Shown: positions 54,747 through 63,371 of the stretch, piece by piece
Position numbering within the stretch: the first letter of the stretch is position 1
Layout of the letters: the number at the start of each line of letters is the position of its first letter
Assembly: GCA_021738535.1 (NCBI GenBank)
Contig: JAIPBU010000010.1
Span: 1-64,000 of the forward strand
Source of the DNA: Bacteroidales bacterium
GTDB taxonomy: Bacteria > Bacteroidota > Bacteroidia > Bacteroidales > VadinHA17
DNA length: 64,000 nucleotides
Reading direction: 5' to 3'
Notes under the pieces: generated by a model
What the model saw: only the letters and a program-made list of their open reading frames with translations
What the model was told of the DNA's origin: nothing
The model's database searches: none
Program-made: the position numbers and the translations under genes

Positions 54747-57380
54747 TCAGAACTTAAAATGATAGGTTATTGATGGTACCATACCATGTACATACATCAT
54801 TGTGGATTGCAGTTCGGGTGGCTCTGACCTCTCTGACGGTATCCTGAGTGCGCCGCTGTCTTCGATAATTTTATTAAAATTGATAGTAAAAGGATTTTTT
54901 CTTCCATATACATTATAAAGACTTATTTTAAGTGAATGTTTATATTTTGCTGCCTTGCTGTTGAGCCTGATCTCCGTTGACAGGTCCAGCCTGTGATAAT
55001 CGGGAAGCCTGTCGTTATTCCGACTGTCATAAAACGGAACCTGGTAACCCTTATAATAGTAAAAACCTGTTGGTGTTGTAATGGGATTGCCGGAACAGTA
55101 AATCCAGTTGGCTGAAAGCGACCATCCCGGTAGAATCCTGAGGTCTATGTGGGCATTAAAATTATGTGGCCTGTCGTATCTTGAAGGGAAAGGCCTGTTA
55201 TTATTCAGGTCTTTGATATTCAGGGTAGTCCGTGAGTAGGTATAGGAAATCCATCCCGTGGGATTGCCGGTACGGAGTCTGAAAAGAGTTTCTACTCCCC
55301 ATGACCTGCCATCTCCATATCTCAGTTCTGTTTCTATATGTGGATTGAAGAGCATATAGGCATGGTCAATATAGCTGACATAGTTCTTCATTGATTTATA
55401 ATATCCTTCCAGATCAAAAGAAAACTTTTTATTATTTGACCTGATACTCATCCCTGCCGATACCTGGTCAGCCGATGATGGCTTCAGGTTTGGTCCTGAC
55501 GGTAACCACACCTCCATACTAGTAAAAGGGCTGATGGAATTAGTGATGAGGTGCTCAAATTGAGTATTGTGAGAAAAAGCTGCCTTAAAGGATAAATTCG
55601 CGGAAAGACTGTATGATAACCTGATCCTGGGTTCTATTACAGAAAAGTAGTTATATGCTTTGTTATCTTCATAAACCGAGGTGTCAACAGGGGAATTGTT
55701 TTCATAAGTGTATTCGATACCCGGACCCCTGTTAGCCCATATTGTCCATCTCAGGCCGGAGTTTATTAACAGACCCGGGAGTACCTCGTTTTCAAAATCC
55801 AGGTACAGTGCTGATTCTGTTGCGTATTTTTCAGGTACCCCGCTTACAAGAGGGTCGGGTTCAGAGCCATTGTAATAGTTTCCGGGCGAATAGTTATGAA
55901 ATGAAAAGAGCAGACCTGCTTTGTATGTATTCCCCGGTGAAGAAAAAAATGCAAAATCAGATTTAAGCGAGGACATCGCAATTCCTGAATTCCACCTGTT
56001 ATTATCTTCATAGGAAGTAAAGAAGTTGTAATCGTAAGAACTCAGTATAATACTGGTATTTGAAAACAGTTTTTCCCCGAATACATGGTTCCACCTTAAA
56101 TTGCCTGCAATATTTTTCCAGCCTATACCGCCTGAGCGTCTTTCGTTTTCTTTAGTGACGAAACTGTCGGTTCCCGAATAGAACGAAAGGAAGAGCCTGT
56201 TTTTATTATTTATCCTGAAATTATATTTAAAATTAAGATCGGAGAAATATAGTTTTTCAATGTCATCATTCTGCCCCGAAAATATCCATTTGAGATGTGA
56301 GCGGCGTGCTGAAAGGTAAAATGAGCTTTTTTTCATGAAGAGTGGTCCTTCAAAGTTCAGGGTAGTAGCTACGGGGCCTGTGTTTCCTGAAAAAGAAAAT
56401 CTTTTATTATTTCCTTCTTTGAGCTTTACGTCTATTACTGAGGATAAGCGGCCTCCATAGGATGCCGGCATATCACCTTTATATACTTTTATGCTGTTAA
56501 GTGATTCAACTGTAAAAACACTGAAAAGGCCCAGCATGTGTGCGGGGTTATAGACAGGCGCCTCATCAATAAGTACCATGTTCTGATCACGGTCGCCACC
56601 CCTTACATAAAAGATGGTTGAACCATCGCCGTAAAAATTGATACCGGGTTTTGTCTGTAATGACTTTATGACGTTTGACTGACCAAGGAAGCCCTGGATG
56701 TTTGACACCTCTGAGGGCTGGAGTGTGAATTCACCTGATCCTGCAGGATAGTTTACCATTTCCTCAGAGGCAGTGATTACAATCTCCCTCAGTTGAGTGA
56801 ATGCCGGTTCGAGGTGAATGTTTCTATTAATATCCCTGTCGATTGAAAGAACAAATTCTTCATGGCTGTAACCAAGGTACGAGGTGCTTAACTTATATTG
56901 ACCCTTTTCCAGGGTAAGGGAATAAAAACCATAACCATTTGCCATTGCTCCTTTCCCTGTAGCCCGGTTTATTATAGTGGCTCCTATAAGAGCTTCTCCT
57001 GTATTTTTGTCCCTTATGTAGCCCGAAACAGTGAACTTTTTAAGCGTCACAGGCTTTTCTGTTTCAGTCTTTTTTCCAGATCTTTTTAGGATAATGTGCT
57101 TATCCATTATTAAATAATCAATACCAAAACGACCGAGATCATTCAGAATAAATTCCAGGTTTTTGTTTTTATACTGCAGGGTGGTTACCGTATCGGCCGG
57201 TACGGATTTTGGGTTGTAGGAAAAGGTTAGGCCGTAGTGTTTTTCAATCCTGCTGAAAAGGGAATCCAGCCGTTGTTCCACTATATCAACAGAAAAAGTT
57301 TTACCGGCCTCCTGGGCATAGCTGAATACTATGGAACTACAGAGAAGTACTGAAAGAAATATGAGTCTTCTGATTGTCAT
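54747..57380 (-). CDS. TonB-dependent receptor with STN domain, FecA-type
   Basis: 877 residues. Signal peptide about 1-22; STN domain about 30-100 (IVEQRLDSLFSRIEKHYGLTFSYNP); carboxypeptidase-regulatory-like domain about 118-195 (VSGYIRDKNTGEALIGATI); plug about 205-325 (TIFYVRGGDRDQNMVLIDEAPVYNPAHMLGLFSVF, GGRLSSVIDVKLKEG); barrel to PSITYHFKF. It is 21 bp after the FecR gene, so signalling through FecR to the sigma factor is expected. Substrate unknown; not a SusC type. Confidence 0.95.
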   Translation of the reverse strand: MTIRRLIFLSVLLCSSIVFSYAQEAGKTFSVDIVEQRLDSLFSRIEKHYGLTFSYNPKSVPADTVTTLQYKNKNLEFILNDLGRFGIDYLIMDKHIILKRSGKKTETEKPVTLKKFTVSGYIRDKNTGEALIGATIINRATGKGAMANGYGFYSLTLEKGQYKLSTSYLGYSHEEFVLSIDRDINRNIHLEPAFTQLREIVITASEEMVNYPAGSGEFTLQPSEVSNIQGFLGQSNVIKSLQTKPGINFYGDGSTIFYVRGGDRDQNMVLIDEAPVYNPAHMLGLFSVFTVESLNSIKVYKGDMPASYGGRLSSVIDVKLKEGNNKRFSFSGNTGPVATTLNFEGPLFMKKSSFYLSARRSHLKWIFSGQNDDIEKLYFSDLNFKYNFRINNKNRLFLSFYSGTDSFVTKENERRSGGIGWKNIAGNLRWNHVFGEKLFSNTSIILSSYDYNFFTSYEDNNRWNSGIAMSSLKSDFAFFSSPGNTYKAGLLFSFHNYSPGNYYNGSEPDPLVSGVPEKYATESALYLDFENEVLPGLLINSGLRWTIWANRGPGIEYTYENNSPVDTSVYEDNKAYNYFSVIEPRIRLSYSLSANLSFKAAFSHNTQFEHLITNSISPFTSMEVWLPSGPNLKPSSADQVSAGMSIRSNNKKFSFDLEGYYKSMKNYVSYIDHAYMLFNPHIETELRYGDGRSWGVETLFRLRTGNPTGWISYTYSRTTLNIKDLNNNRPFPSRYDRPHNFNAHIDLRILPGWSLSANWIYCSGNPITTPTGFYYYKGYQVPFYDSRNNDRLPDYHRLDLSTEIRLNSKAAKYKHSLKISLYNVYGRKNPFTINFNKIIEDSGALRIPSERSEPPELQSTMMYVHGMVPSITYHFKF

Positions 57381-57401
57381 GTTCAGCTGTCAGTTAAAGG
57401 C

Positions 57402-58379
57402 TCAGTGCACAGTTATACCTTTTTGAGTTTCCCTGAAATCAATATCCAGTGTTGCTTCAATAGTTTTGATAACGTAATCCAGATCTCTGTTATTGAAACT
57501 AACAGTGATATTTTTGTCTTTAATGCCGGGCGTTTCAATTATGATGTTTGTATTGTATGTTTTGTTAAGAGCATTCACAACTTCTTCAAGATCCGAGTTT
57601 TCAAACACCAGTATTCCTGTCTTGTAAGAATCGAAATTCGGGTCTGCATTAAATGACCGTTCCAGTTTATTGGAAGAAGTATTAACCACCAGCTTTTCTC
57701 CTTTGCCCAGTTTTTCAACAAATGCATTTCCATCATCATCATAGATGCCTACTTTACCCTCTTCCACGATAATGCTGACCGCTTTGTTTTTTTCCGGGGC
57801 ATCAACATTGAAAGATGTTCCAAGGACTTTAACAACTACAGTACCTGCTTTCACTGAGAAAGGCAGGTCAGGGTTGCTTTCGACATCGAAAAATGCTTCT
57901 CCCTCTAATTCAACTTCACGGGCTTTATTGTCAAATTTCCTGGGATACCTGATGGTGGACCCTGAATTCAATGTTATTTCTGATCCGTCAGGCAGTTCAA
58001 CCTGCTGAACCTCTGCCACGGCCTTTATTTTTTCGAAGGCAACATTCCGGTAAACAAGAAGACCGGAGTAGCCTAGTATAAAACCTGCAAGTATAGCTGC
58101 GGCGAGAGTGACGGTTATGCGGTAAATACCCGAAACTTTTTTTACAGACCCTGTGTTTTCCCTGAATTGTCTCCATTCAGCGTCGATATCAATTTCTTGC
58201 ATCAGCTCAACATCTGCTGTTTTTCTCCAGAGCCGGGCATAACGGTCATAGGCCAGCCTGTTGGATTCACTTTCATTGATCCATTTTTCAAGCAGCTGGA
58301 GCTCTTCACTGCTAGCCTCACCTGTTAGTTTTCGTGCAATCAGGTCAACGGGGATGTTATTTTTACCATTATCACTCAT
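57402..58379 (-). CDS. FecR family anti-sigma factor with DUF4974
   Basis: 325 residues. An N-terminal sigma-binding part (about 1-85, with LTGEASSEELQLLEKWINES) precedes a transmembrane helix (about 87-108). The periplasmic FecR domain has VELPDGSEITLNSGSTIRYP and FFDVESNPDLPFSVKAG. DUF4974 covers about 245-325 (LVFENSDLEEVVNALNKTYN). It should hold the upstream sigma factor inactive until the receptor STN domain signals. 53 bp after the sigma gene and 21 bp before the receptor. Confidence 0.95.
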   Translation of the reverse strand: MSDNGKNNIPVDLIARKLTGEASSEELQLLEKWINESESNRLAYDRYARLWRKTADVELMQEIDIDAEWRQFRENTGSVKKVSGIYRITVTLAAAILAGFILGYSGLLVYRNVAFEKIKAVAEVQQVELPDGSEITLNSGSTIRYPRKFDNKAREVELEGEAFFDVESNPDLPFSVKAGTVVVKVLGTSFNVDAPEKNKAVSIIVEEGKVGIYDDDGNAFVEKLGKGEKLVVNTSSNKLERSFNADPNFDSYKTGILVFENSDLEEVVNALNKTYNTNIIIETPGIKDKNITVSFNNRDLDYVIKTIEATLDIDFRETQKGITVH

Positions 58380-58432
58380 TTTATTTTTCTCTTCGTTAAT
58401 AGCACACGCTCATTAACTTTTACCCTTATTCC

Positions 58433-59044
58433 TTATCCAAAAAATCTTAAAATAATCCACATTACAAATACGCTTATCAGGTCTTTTAATTCTGTTCTCA
58501 ACAGTCTTAGAGCTTTTGACATCTGTGCTTCAACCGTTTTGACCGAAATACCGAGTACTGATGCAATTTCGGCATATTTTTTTTCTTCAAAGCGGCTAAG
58601 GACAAAAACTTCCCTGCATCTTTCCGGCAGGGAGGAAATCGCTTTGGAGATACGTGCTTCGGTTTCTTCCTTTTCCAGCTTGTCTTCCTGTAAATCAGCC
58701 GGTTCGTCCCCGTAAGCCAGGGTCCCGATATCTTCTCCGTCAAATTGCTTCCTGTCTCTTAGAAAATTCAGGCACCTGTTGTGCACGGCAGTGTACAGAT
58801 ATGACCTCAGAGAGCGATCGTAATCAATTTCTGTCCTTTTCTCCCAGATATTAATAAAAACCTGGTGAACAATTTCTTTTGCTGAATCCTGGTCCCCGGT
58901 GAATTTAAGGGCGTAATAAGTCAGGGGAACAAAATGCTCCCTGAATAATTTTTCGAAGCCCTTTTCAGGGATCAAAGATCTGCCGGTTTTTTCTCTGCCT
59001 GTCAATTCACTGATGCTAAATAATGATTCCAGTATGGCAGTCAA
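58433..59044 (-). CDS. RNA polymerase ECF-type sigma-70 factor (FecI-like)
   Basis: Up to 203 residues. Region 2 is at about 32-75 (FEKLFREHFVPLTYYALKF, AKEIVHQVFINIWEK), region 4 at about 135-180 (SLPERCREVFVLSRFEEKKYAEIASVLGISVKTVEAQM). The C-terminus carries a hydrophobic tail (ISVFVMWIILRFFG), unusual for a sigma factor. No ATG exists near the front; TTG codons at 59044, 59005 and 58975 are possible starts. The promoter at 59057-59086 would begin transcription near 59050, so the later TTGs are more plausible. Confidence 0.85.
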   Translation of the reverse strand: MTAILESLFSISELTGREKTGRSLIPEKGFEKLFREHFVPLTYYALKFTGDQDSAKEIVHQVFINIWEKRTEIDYDRSLRSYLYTAVHNRCLNFLRDRKQFDGEDIGTLAYGDEPADLQEDKLEKEETEARISKAISSLPERCREVFVLSRFEEKKYAEIASVLGISVKTVEAQMSKALRLLRTELKDLISVFVMWIILRFFG

Positions 59045-59056
59045 TCACTGCAAAGG

Positions 59057-59086
59057 CAAAGATATTTATTAATTGGTTTTAATCAA
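59057..59086 (-). promoter_or_regulatory. Promoter of the sigma/FecR/TonB/DUF4249 operon
   Basis: On the minus strand TTG (59086-59084) is followed after 19 nt by TATCTTTG (59064-59057), matching the Bacteroidota -33/-7 arrangement. The start of transcription would be near 59050. Confidence 0.6.
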
Positions 59087-59104
59087 CTCCGGCAGGATAT
59101 TGTA

Positions 59105-60370
59105 TCAATGAATGATAACCATACCTCCGCCTCCGCCTCCGCCAAAGCGAGGATTAACTACGTTGTTGTAAATTGACCCGAAGGTGTATGAGAAACCAAA
59201 ATTGGCAAAATACCTGTAATTTGTTTTCAGTTCCTTCCGTCTCAGTAATATCTCTTCAGAGCTGGCTCCTCCTTTTACAAGGGAAATCTGGTTATGGATA
59301 AATGAGTAATTACCACCAAGATTTATTCTTAATCCTTTAGCAACCCTCCAGCTAATAGATCCATACACTGAAAGACTATTTTCTGAAAAATTTCGCAGGT
59401 AATTTGACCATGAGACTGACAGGTCAATTTCGCCCCATTTCTGAACTATTTCGAATGCTGCACTTAATGAATGAGAAAGCAGAGCCTCTTCTGTTTTGTT
59501 ATACATAGTTGTATCGGTATAGTTGTTGTAGACATATCCTGCCGAATACAAGATTCTTAATTGCCTGCGTGTGGACTCGGAATATGGGAAAACATCGAAT
59601 TCAATACCTGGCATAACAGAAAACTTCAAATCATAATTGCTGTATGTTGATGAAGATACTCCTGCCCTTCCCCCGTAAGACCAGTGATCGTTAATGCTTC
59701 TCACTATGAGGACGTCAGCTGATCGTGATTTAGTTATACTTTCAATAATTTCTTCATCAATTTCAAACTGGTCCAGGCCATATGAATAGTCGGTGTCAAT
59801 ATCTATTTTCCAGTCTTCTGTCACCCTGCTGGCTGATAATCCTCCATAGGCATGCAGGTATTTGTAAGAAGACTGGCCGTTAAGAAAACCTGACAGGCTG
59901 GCCCTGAAGACCCAGTTATTCCATTTGTCCGTGCTTACTTCTGAGGAAATTGGCTCAGTGAAAGCAATATTAATATAATCTGCAAGAGGTGTTTTTTGTA
60001 CATACCTTATCAATCCCATGCGTAGGACTTTAACCCTTTTGCTCCTTATCTGTTCATATGTATCATCTGGTGAACTTGAAAAAACAAGGGTATCAATCAT
60101 CCCGCTGAATTCTCCCTGCCCCTCCAGGAATAAAGAATACTCGCGGCCACCTGATCCACTCCTCTGGGATGTGCTGATTATAACCAGGTCGGCTACCTTG
60201 CGGTCCCGTACATAGTTGATGTATGGTATTTGTTGTTTGAGATAATCTGATGCATCCATGTAAACATTCAGGGCATCTTTGCGCAGACTGTCGGTTTTTA
60301 CTTCTTCCTGGCTGATCGCGGGCATGGCAATGCAAACAGAAAAGAACAGGATAATGACTTTCTTAAACAT
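59105..60370 (-). CDS. Secreted protein with TolB-N-like start and barrel-like C-terminal part
   Basis: 421 residues. Signal peptide about 1-20 (MPAISQEEV). Residues about 30-130 (YMDASDYLKQQIPYINYVRD, ADLVIISTSQRSGSGG, FEGQGEFSGMIDTLVF-like) resemble the N-terminal domain of TolB/CsgG-type proteins. From about 165 a run of amphipathic strands suggests an outer-membrane barrel (SSYKYLHAYGGLSASR, FANFGFSYTFGSIYNN). The C-terminal end is seven glycines then MVIIH, encoded by a short GGN repeat. Upstream of the sigma gene by 60 bp on the same strand, with a promoter between. Function unknown. Confidence 0.72.
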   Translation of the reverse strand: MFKKVIILFFSVCIAMPAISQEEVKTDSLRKDALNVYMDASDYLKQQIPYINYVRDRKVADLVIISTSQRSGSGGREYSLFLEGQGEFSGMIDTLVFSSSPDDTYEQIRSKRVKVLRMGLIRYVQKTPLADYINIAFTEPISSEVSTDKWNNWVFRASLSGFLNGQSSYKYLHAYGGLSASRVTEDWKIDIDTDYSYGLDQFEIDEEIIESITKSRSADVLIVRSINDHWSYGGRAGVSSSTYSNYDLKFSVMPGIEFDVFPYSESTRRQLRILYSAGYVYNNYTDTTMYNKTEEALLSHSLSAAFEIVQKWGEIDLSVSWSNYLRNFSENSLSVYGSISWRVAKGLRINLGGNYSFIHNQISLVKGGASSEEILLRRKELKTNYRYFANFGFSYTFGSIYNNVVNPRFGGGGGGGMVIIH

Positions 60371-60489
60371 ATTGGTTGGTTTAGAGTTAGATATTATTTA
60401 TAAAAGTAACGCAAATCAATATATTTGATTGTATAATAGTCAGATTAACATTATATTAACAATAATCATGCCGCTCAGCAGCTGGCAAT

Positions 60490-60535
60490 AAAAAAGACCC
60501 GGATCGCCTGTCAGGTTGTAATCAGGATCCGGGCC
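60490..60535 (-). terminator. Terminator of the PspC/PadR operon (minus strand)
   Basis: CCCGGATC (60498-60505) and GATCCGGG (60526-60533) form the stem, extended by a G-U and a G-C pair outside; read on the minus strand it is followed by six T (A-run 60490-60495). Confidence 0.8.
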
Positions 60536-60584
60536 TTCTGAATAAGTGGTTCAACGTGTCAGGTATAAACCAGGTAATATTCTT

Positions 60585-60650
60585 AGTTGTTTAGTTGTTC
60601 AGTTGTTCAGTTGTTCAGTTTTTCAGTTGTTCAGTTGTTTCAGTTGTTTC
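60585..60650. repeat. Tandem repeat of AGTTGTTC units at a gene 3' end
   Basis: Six 8-bp units (AGTTGTTT/AGTTGTTC, one AGTTTTTC) are followed by two 9-bp units AGTTGTTTC. The array runs into the end of the minus-strand PspC gene, which takes its last residues LKQLKQLNN and its stop from it. Confidence 0.88.
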
Positions 60651-62149
60651 AGTTTCCCATTTTCCATTGTCCAGTATTTATCGCCTGCTTCCCAGGAGTA
60701 GAGACCACATCCGAAATAGTCATCGTGCATGATATCTTCAACATCCTCATCAAAGTATATGGTATATCCATCGGGAATATAGAGGCGTACTTTGACAAAC
60801 GAGCCCGACCATCTTTCCCTTTCGGGCAGTGAAAAATATTCGTCAAGCAGGATGGCATTACCAGCTGTCACAAAATAGTAGTTTATATCCTCCGCCTTCC
60901 TCCGCGCATCTGCGCGTGAGCGGCTGTTGGAATATTTTGTTACCTTAACAAAAGGCTCTTCGTCAGTATGGTAAATGTATAGCTCAGGGGTTCCGTAAAT
61001 GGTTTTATTCTCTTCGCTGAAGTAAAGATCATAGTCCTCCATTGGAAAGTGAAAGTCGCGGTCATAATCAAGTGATGAAACTTTATTATCGAGCCTTACA
61101 TAAAGGGTATCGGCAACCGGAAGGGGTGTTTCATTGATACTTCTGCCTGAGTCTGAGAAACTGATACCCTGGGTGAACAGCAGTATTGCAAGCGAAGTGC
61201 AGCTAACTACCCATATAATGAGCATGGAAAGATTAAGTGCCAGGTCCCTGGCCCTGAACTGGAATACCATTCTTATGCCCCAGTATATAAGAGCCAGCAG
61301 TGGCAGTATTATCACTATGCTTGTGAGTATTGTCAGCCATACCGTCATAGGGGGTGACACGAGGAATGCAAAGAAGTCGGGCAGGTAGAATATTGAATCT
61401 GACATGAAACCCGGTGTAAAGGCGGTTGACTGGAAAAATGTTACAAGGACAAATGAAAATATTGCTGAAAAACCTGTAAGGATAAAGGCAACTCCTATGA
61501 TTGCAATAACGATCCTGAAAATGATGATAAAGACTTTGCCAAAAGCGCTGAATATTTCATTAAACGCGTTGCCAACTGCTGCTCCGCGCTCAGTCGCACC
61601 GCTGCCGGCAGGCCGCTGGCGTGAAGCCGCTCCTGCTGTCCTTTTTTCTGATCTGCCTGCAGCATAAGAGATACCGGGCAGGGCAATCCATAAAACTGCG
61701 TATACCACTGCACCTGAAAAGTATACCAGTGTAAATAGTACAAAAGCAAGCCTGATCCATACAGCTTCTATACCTGTATAGTCCGCCACGCCGCTGCATA
61801 CACCACCGATAATTGAATTATTGGTGTTCCTGTATAGCTTTTTTTGCTTCCTGCCGCTGAAAGATTCATAAGACTCTGACTCAAAGTCACCGGCTATCTC
61901 TTCAGGGCTGCCCATGGTGGATATTAATTCTTCAACTTCCTCCTTTGAAATTACAGCTGTTTGCCATGAGGGCTTCGACTGGAATATTTCAGCGATCCTG
62001 GATTCAATGTCATCCATCATCTCGCTGCCACCCTCCACATTCCTCAGCTTAGCGGTAATAGACTGAAGGTAATCACGCAGCAGCTCATAAGCATCCTCGT
62101 TGATCTGAAAAACAATCCCGGCTATGTTTATTTTAATCGATTTTTCCAT
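60623..62149 (-). CDS. PspC domain protein, long form with C-terminal extension
   Basis: 508 residues. An N-terminal domain (about 1-85, INIAGIVFQINEDAYELLRDYLQSI, EEVEELISTMGSPEEIAGDF) precedes a PspC domain (about 103-165, KLYRNTNNSIIGGVCSGVADYTGIEAVWIRLAFV). Three or more further helices (about 205-330) and a soluble strand-rich C-terminal part follow. PspC domains occur in envelope-stress proteins. The first 85 residues are homologous by eye to the start of the smaller PspC protein at 62557. The last residues are encoded by a tandem repeat. Confidence 0.9.
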   Translation of the reverse strand: MEKSIKINIAGIVFQINEDAYELLRDYLQSITAKLRNVEGGSEMMDDIESRIAEIFQSKPSWQTAVISKEEVEELISTMGSPEEIAGDFESESYESFSGRKQKKLYRNTNNSIIGGVCSGVADYTGIEAVWIRLAFVLFTLVYFSGAVVYAVLWIALPGISYAAGRSEKRTAGAASRQRPAGSGATERGAAVGNAFNEIFSAFGKVFIIIFRIVIAIIGVAFILTGFSAIFSFVLVTFFQSTAFTPGFMSDSIFYLPDFFAFLVSPPMTVWLTILTSIVIILPLLALIYWGIRMVFQFRARDLALNLSMLIIWVVSCTSLAILLFTQGISFSDSGRSINETPLPVADTLYVRLDNKVSSLDYDRDFHFPMEDYDLYFSEENKTIYGTPELYIYHTDEEPFVKVTKYSNSRSRADARRKAEDINYYFVTAGNAILLDEYFSLPERERWSGSFVKVRLYIPDGYTIYFDEDVEDIMHDDYFGCGLYSWEAGDKYWTMENGKLKQLKQLNN

Positions 62150-62179
62150 TTTTTTGATCTGATCTGTTGCTGTAAACTC

Positions 62180-62506
62180 TTAATTTTTTCTGATATGATT
62201 AACTGACTTTACAAGTTCATCCCATGATTTGTCAAGTTCTCTGAGATATTCACGACCTTTGTCTGTGAGCTCGTAGTATTTCCTTGGAGGACCCTGGGAT
62301 GATTCTTCCCAGCGATAACTCAAAAGACCTGCATTTTTCTGTCTTGTCAATAGCGGATAAAGAGTGCCTTCAACAACAATTACTTTTGCTTCCTTCAGCT
62401 GTTTAATTATGTCACTGGCATAACAGGAATTGTTTGATATTACAAGAAGTATGCAATATTCAAGTATTCCCTTCCGCATTTGTCCTTTGTTACTCTCAAT
62501 ATTCAT
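62180..62506 (-). CDS. PadR family transcriptional regulator
   Basis: 108 residues from ATG 62506. A winged-helix with the PadR pattern: MRKGILEYCILLVISNNSCYASDIIKQL, VVEGTLYPLLTRQKNAGLLSYRWEES and SQGPPRKYYELTDKGREYL. PadR repressors commonly control an adjacent membrane-protein operon and bind ATGT/ACAT-type palindromes. It sits between two PspC genes, 50 bp after the first and 30 bp before the second. A palindrome over the operon promoter at 63206-63224 is its likely operator. Confidence 0.94.
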   Translation of the reverse strand: MNIESNKGQMRKGILEYCILLVISNNSCYASDIIKQLKEAKVIVVEGTLYPLLTRQKNAGLLSYRWEESSQGPPRKYYELTDKGREYLRELDKSWDELVKSVNHIRKN

Positions 62507-62556
62507 GATATTCAATATTAACTGTTACCTATAAAAATGCCAGGCTCCGGTGTAGA

Positions 62557-63144
62557 TTATATATTCATTTTATCCCTGACGTTATCAAACTCATCCCGTA
62601 CCGAGTCTTTAATATTATGTATGTTAACCGGATCACCCCTCATTTCAATCTTCTGGGCCGTAGTTTTTGCCTCGGGCAGTACTATCCACAGAACCAGGTA
62701 AATCAGGATGCCGAGTCCCCCCGGCAGGCTGATAACAATAAATATGATCCTTACTATCCAAGGATCAATTCTCCAGTATGCTGCCATCCCCGAACATACT
62801 CCCGCAATTATCCTGTTGTCTGGATCACGGTACATCCTGTGATATATGCCTGTACTTATACGCTCATGGCCTGTACCGGTGTCATCACTGATATCTTCAG
62901 GTGTGCCAAGAGTATTAATCACTTCTTTTACATCATTCAGGGTAACCACCTGCTTGTTGTCATTTATCATCGACTTAAGCAGATCAGCTATCCTTGCTTC
63001 TATGTCGGCCATTATCTCCCTCGAGCTTGACTCTTTGGCAAAGTAACGCTCCAGGCTGCGCAGGTAGATCTTCAACTCGGTATAGGCATCTTCATCAATG
63101 TAGAAGGCCATCCCGCCGATATTTATGCTTACTGTAATTTTCAT
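62557..63144 (-). CDS. PspC domain protein, short form
   Basis: 195 residues from the ATG at 63144; a TTG at 63186 lies within the promoter and is not used. N-terminal domain about 1-80 (VSINIGGMAFYIDEDAYTELKIYL, LNDVKEVINTLGTPEDI), PspC domain about 95-160 (MYRDPDNRIIAGVCSGMAAYWRIDPWIVRIIFIV), and a charged tail. First gene of the PspC-PadR-PspC operon. It shares its N-terminal domain with the long PspC protein, so the pair may interact. Confidence 0.9.
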   Translation of the reverse strand: MKITVSINIGGMAFYIDEDAYTELKIYLRSLERYFAKESSSREIMADIEARIADLLKSMINDNKQVVTLNDVKEVINTLGTPEDISDDTGTGHERISTGIYHRMYRDPDNRIIAGVCSGMAAYWRIDPWIVRIIFIVISLPGGLGILIYLVLWIVLPEAKTTAQKIEMRGDPVNIHNIKDSVRDEFDNVRDKMNI

Positions 63145-63183
63145 TTTAATATAATACCTTTTATAACCATGTATTTCTGTTGA

Positions 63184-63224
63184 CAAAGATATGTATAAAT
63201 ATTAATACTATGCAACACATAGTA
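63184..63224 (-). promoter_or_regulatory. Promoter with overlapping operator-like palindrome
   Basis: On the minus strand TTG (63215-63213) is followed after 21 nt by TATCTTTG (63191-63184). The perfect arms TACTATG (63206-63212) and CATAGTA (63218-63224) around CAACA cover the -33 element. This is the layout expected for repression, probably by the PadR protein of the same operon. The leader is about 33 nt. Confidence 0.65.
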
Positions 63225-63371
63225 CTAAAAAAGTTAAAATAATTTTGTTTTTCTTTTTTATTTACGGGAAACCAGGTATTTAGCAAAACTGATTTCTAAA
63301 TTGAATTAGCGGGTGCATGGTCATAACAAATTTGCTACCTTTAGTAAAATTTGAAAATCATCTTTAGCACT

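Noticed and set aside
63145-63186. Longer start (TTG at 63186) for the short PspC protein
   Set aside because: It lies in the -7 promoter region, and the ATG at 63144 fits the homologous N-terminus of the long PspC protein.
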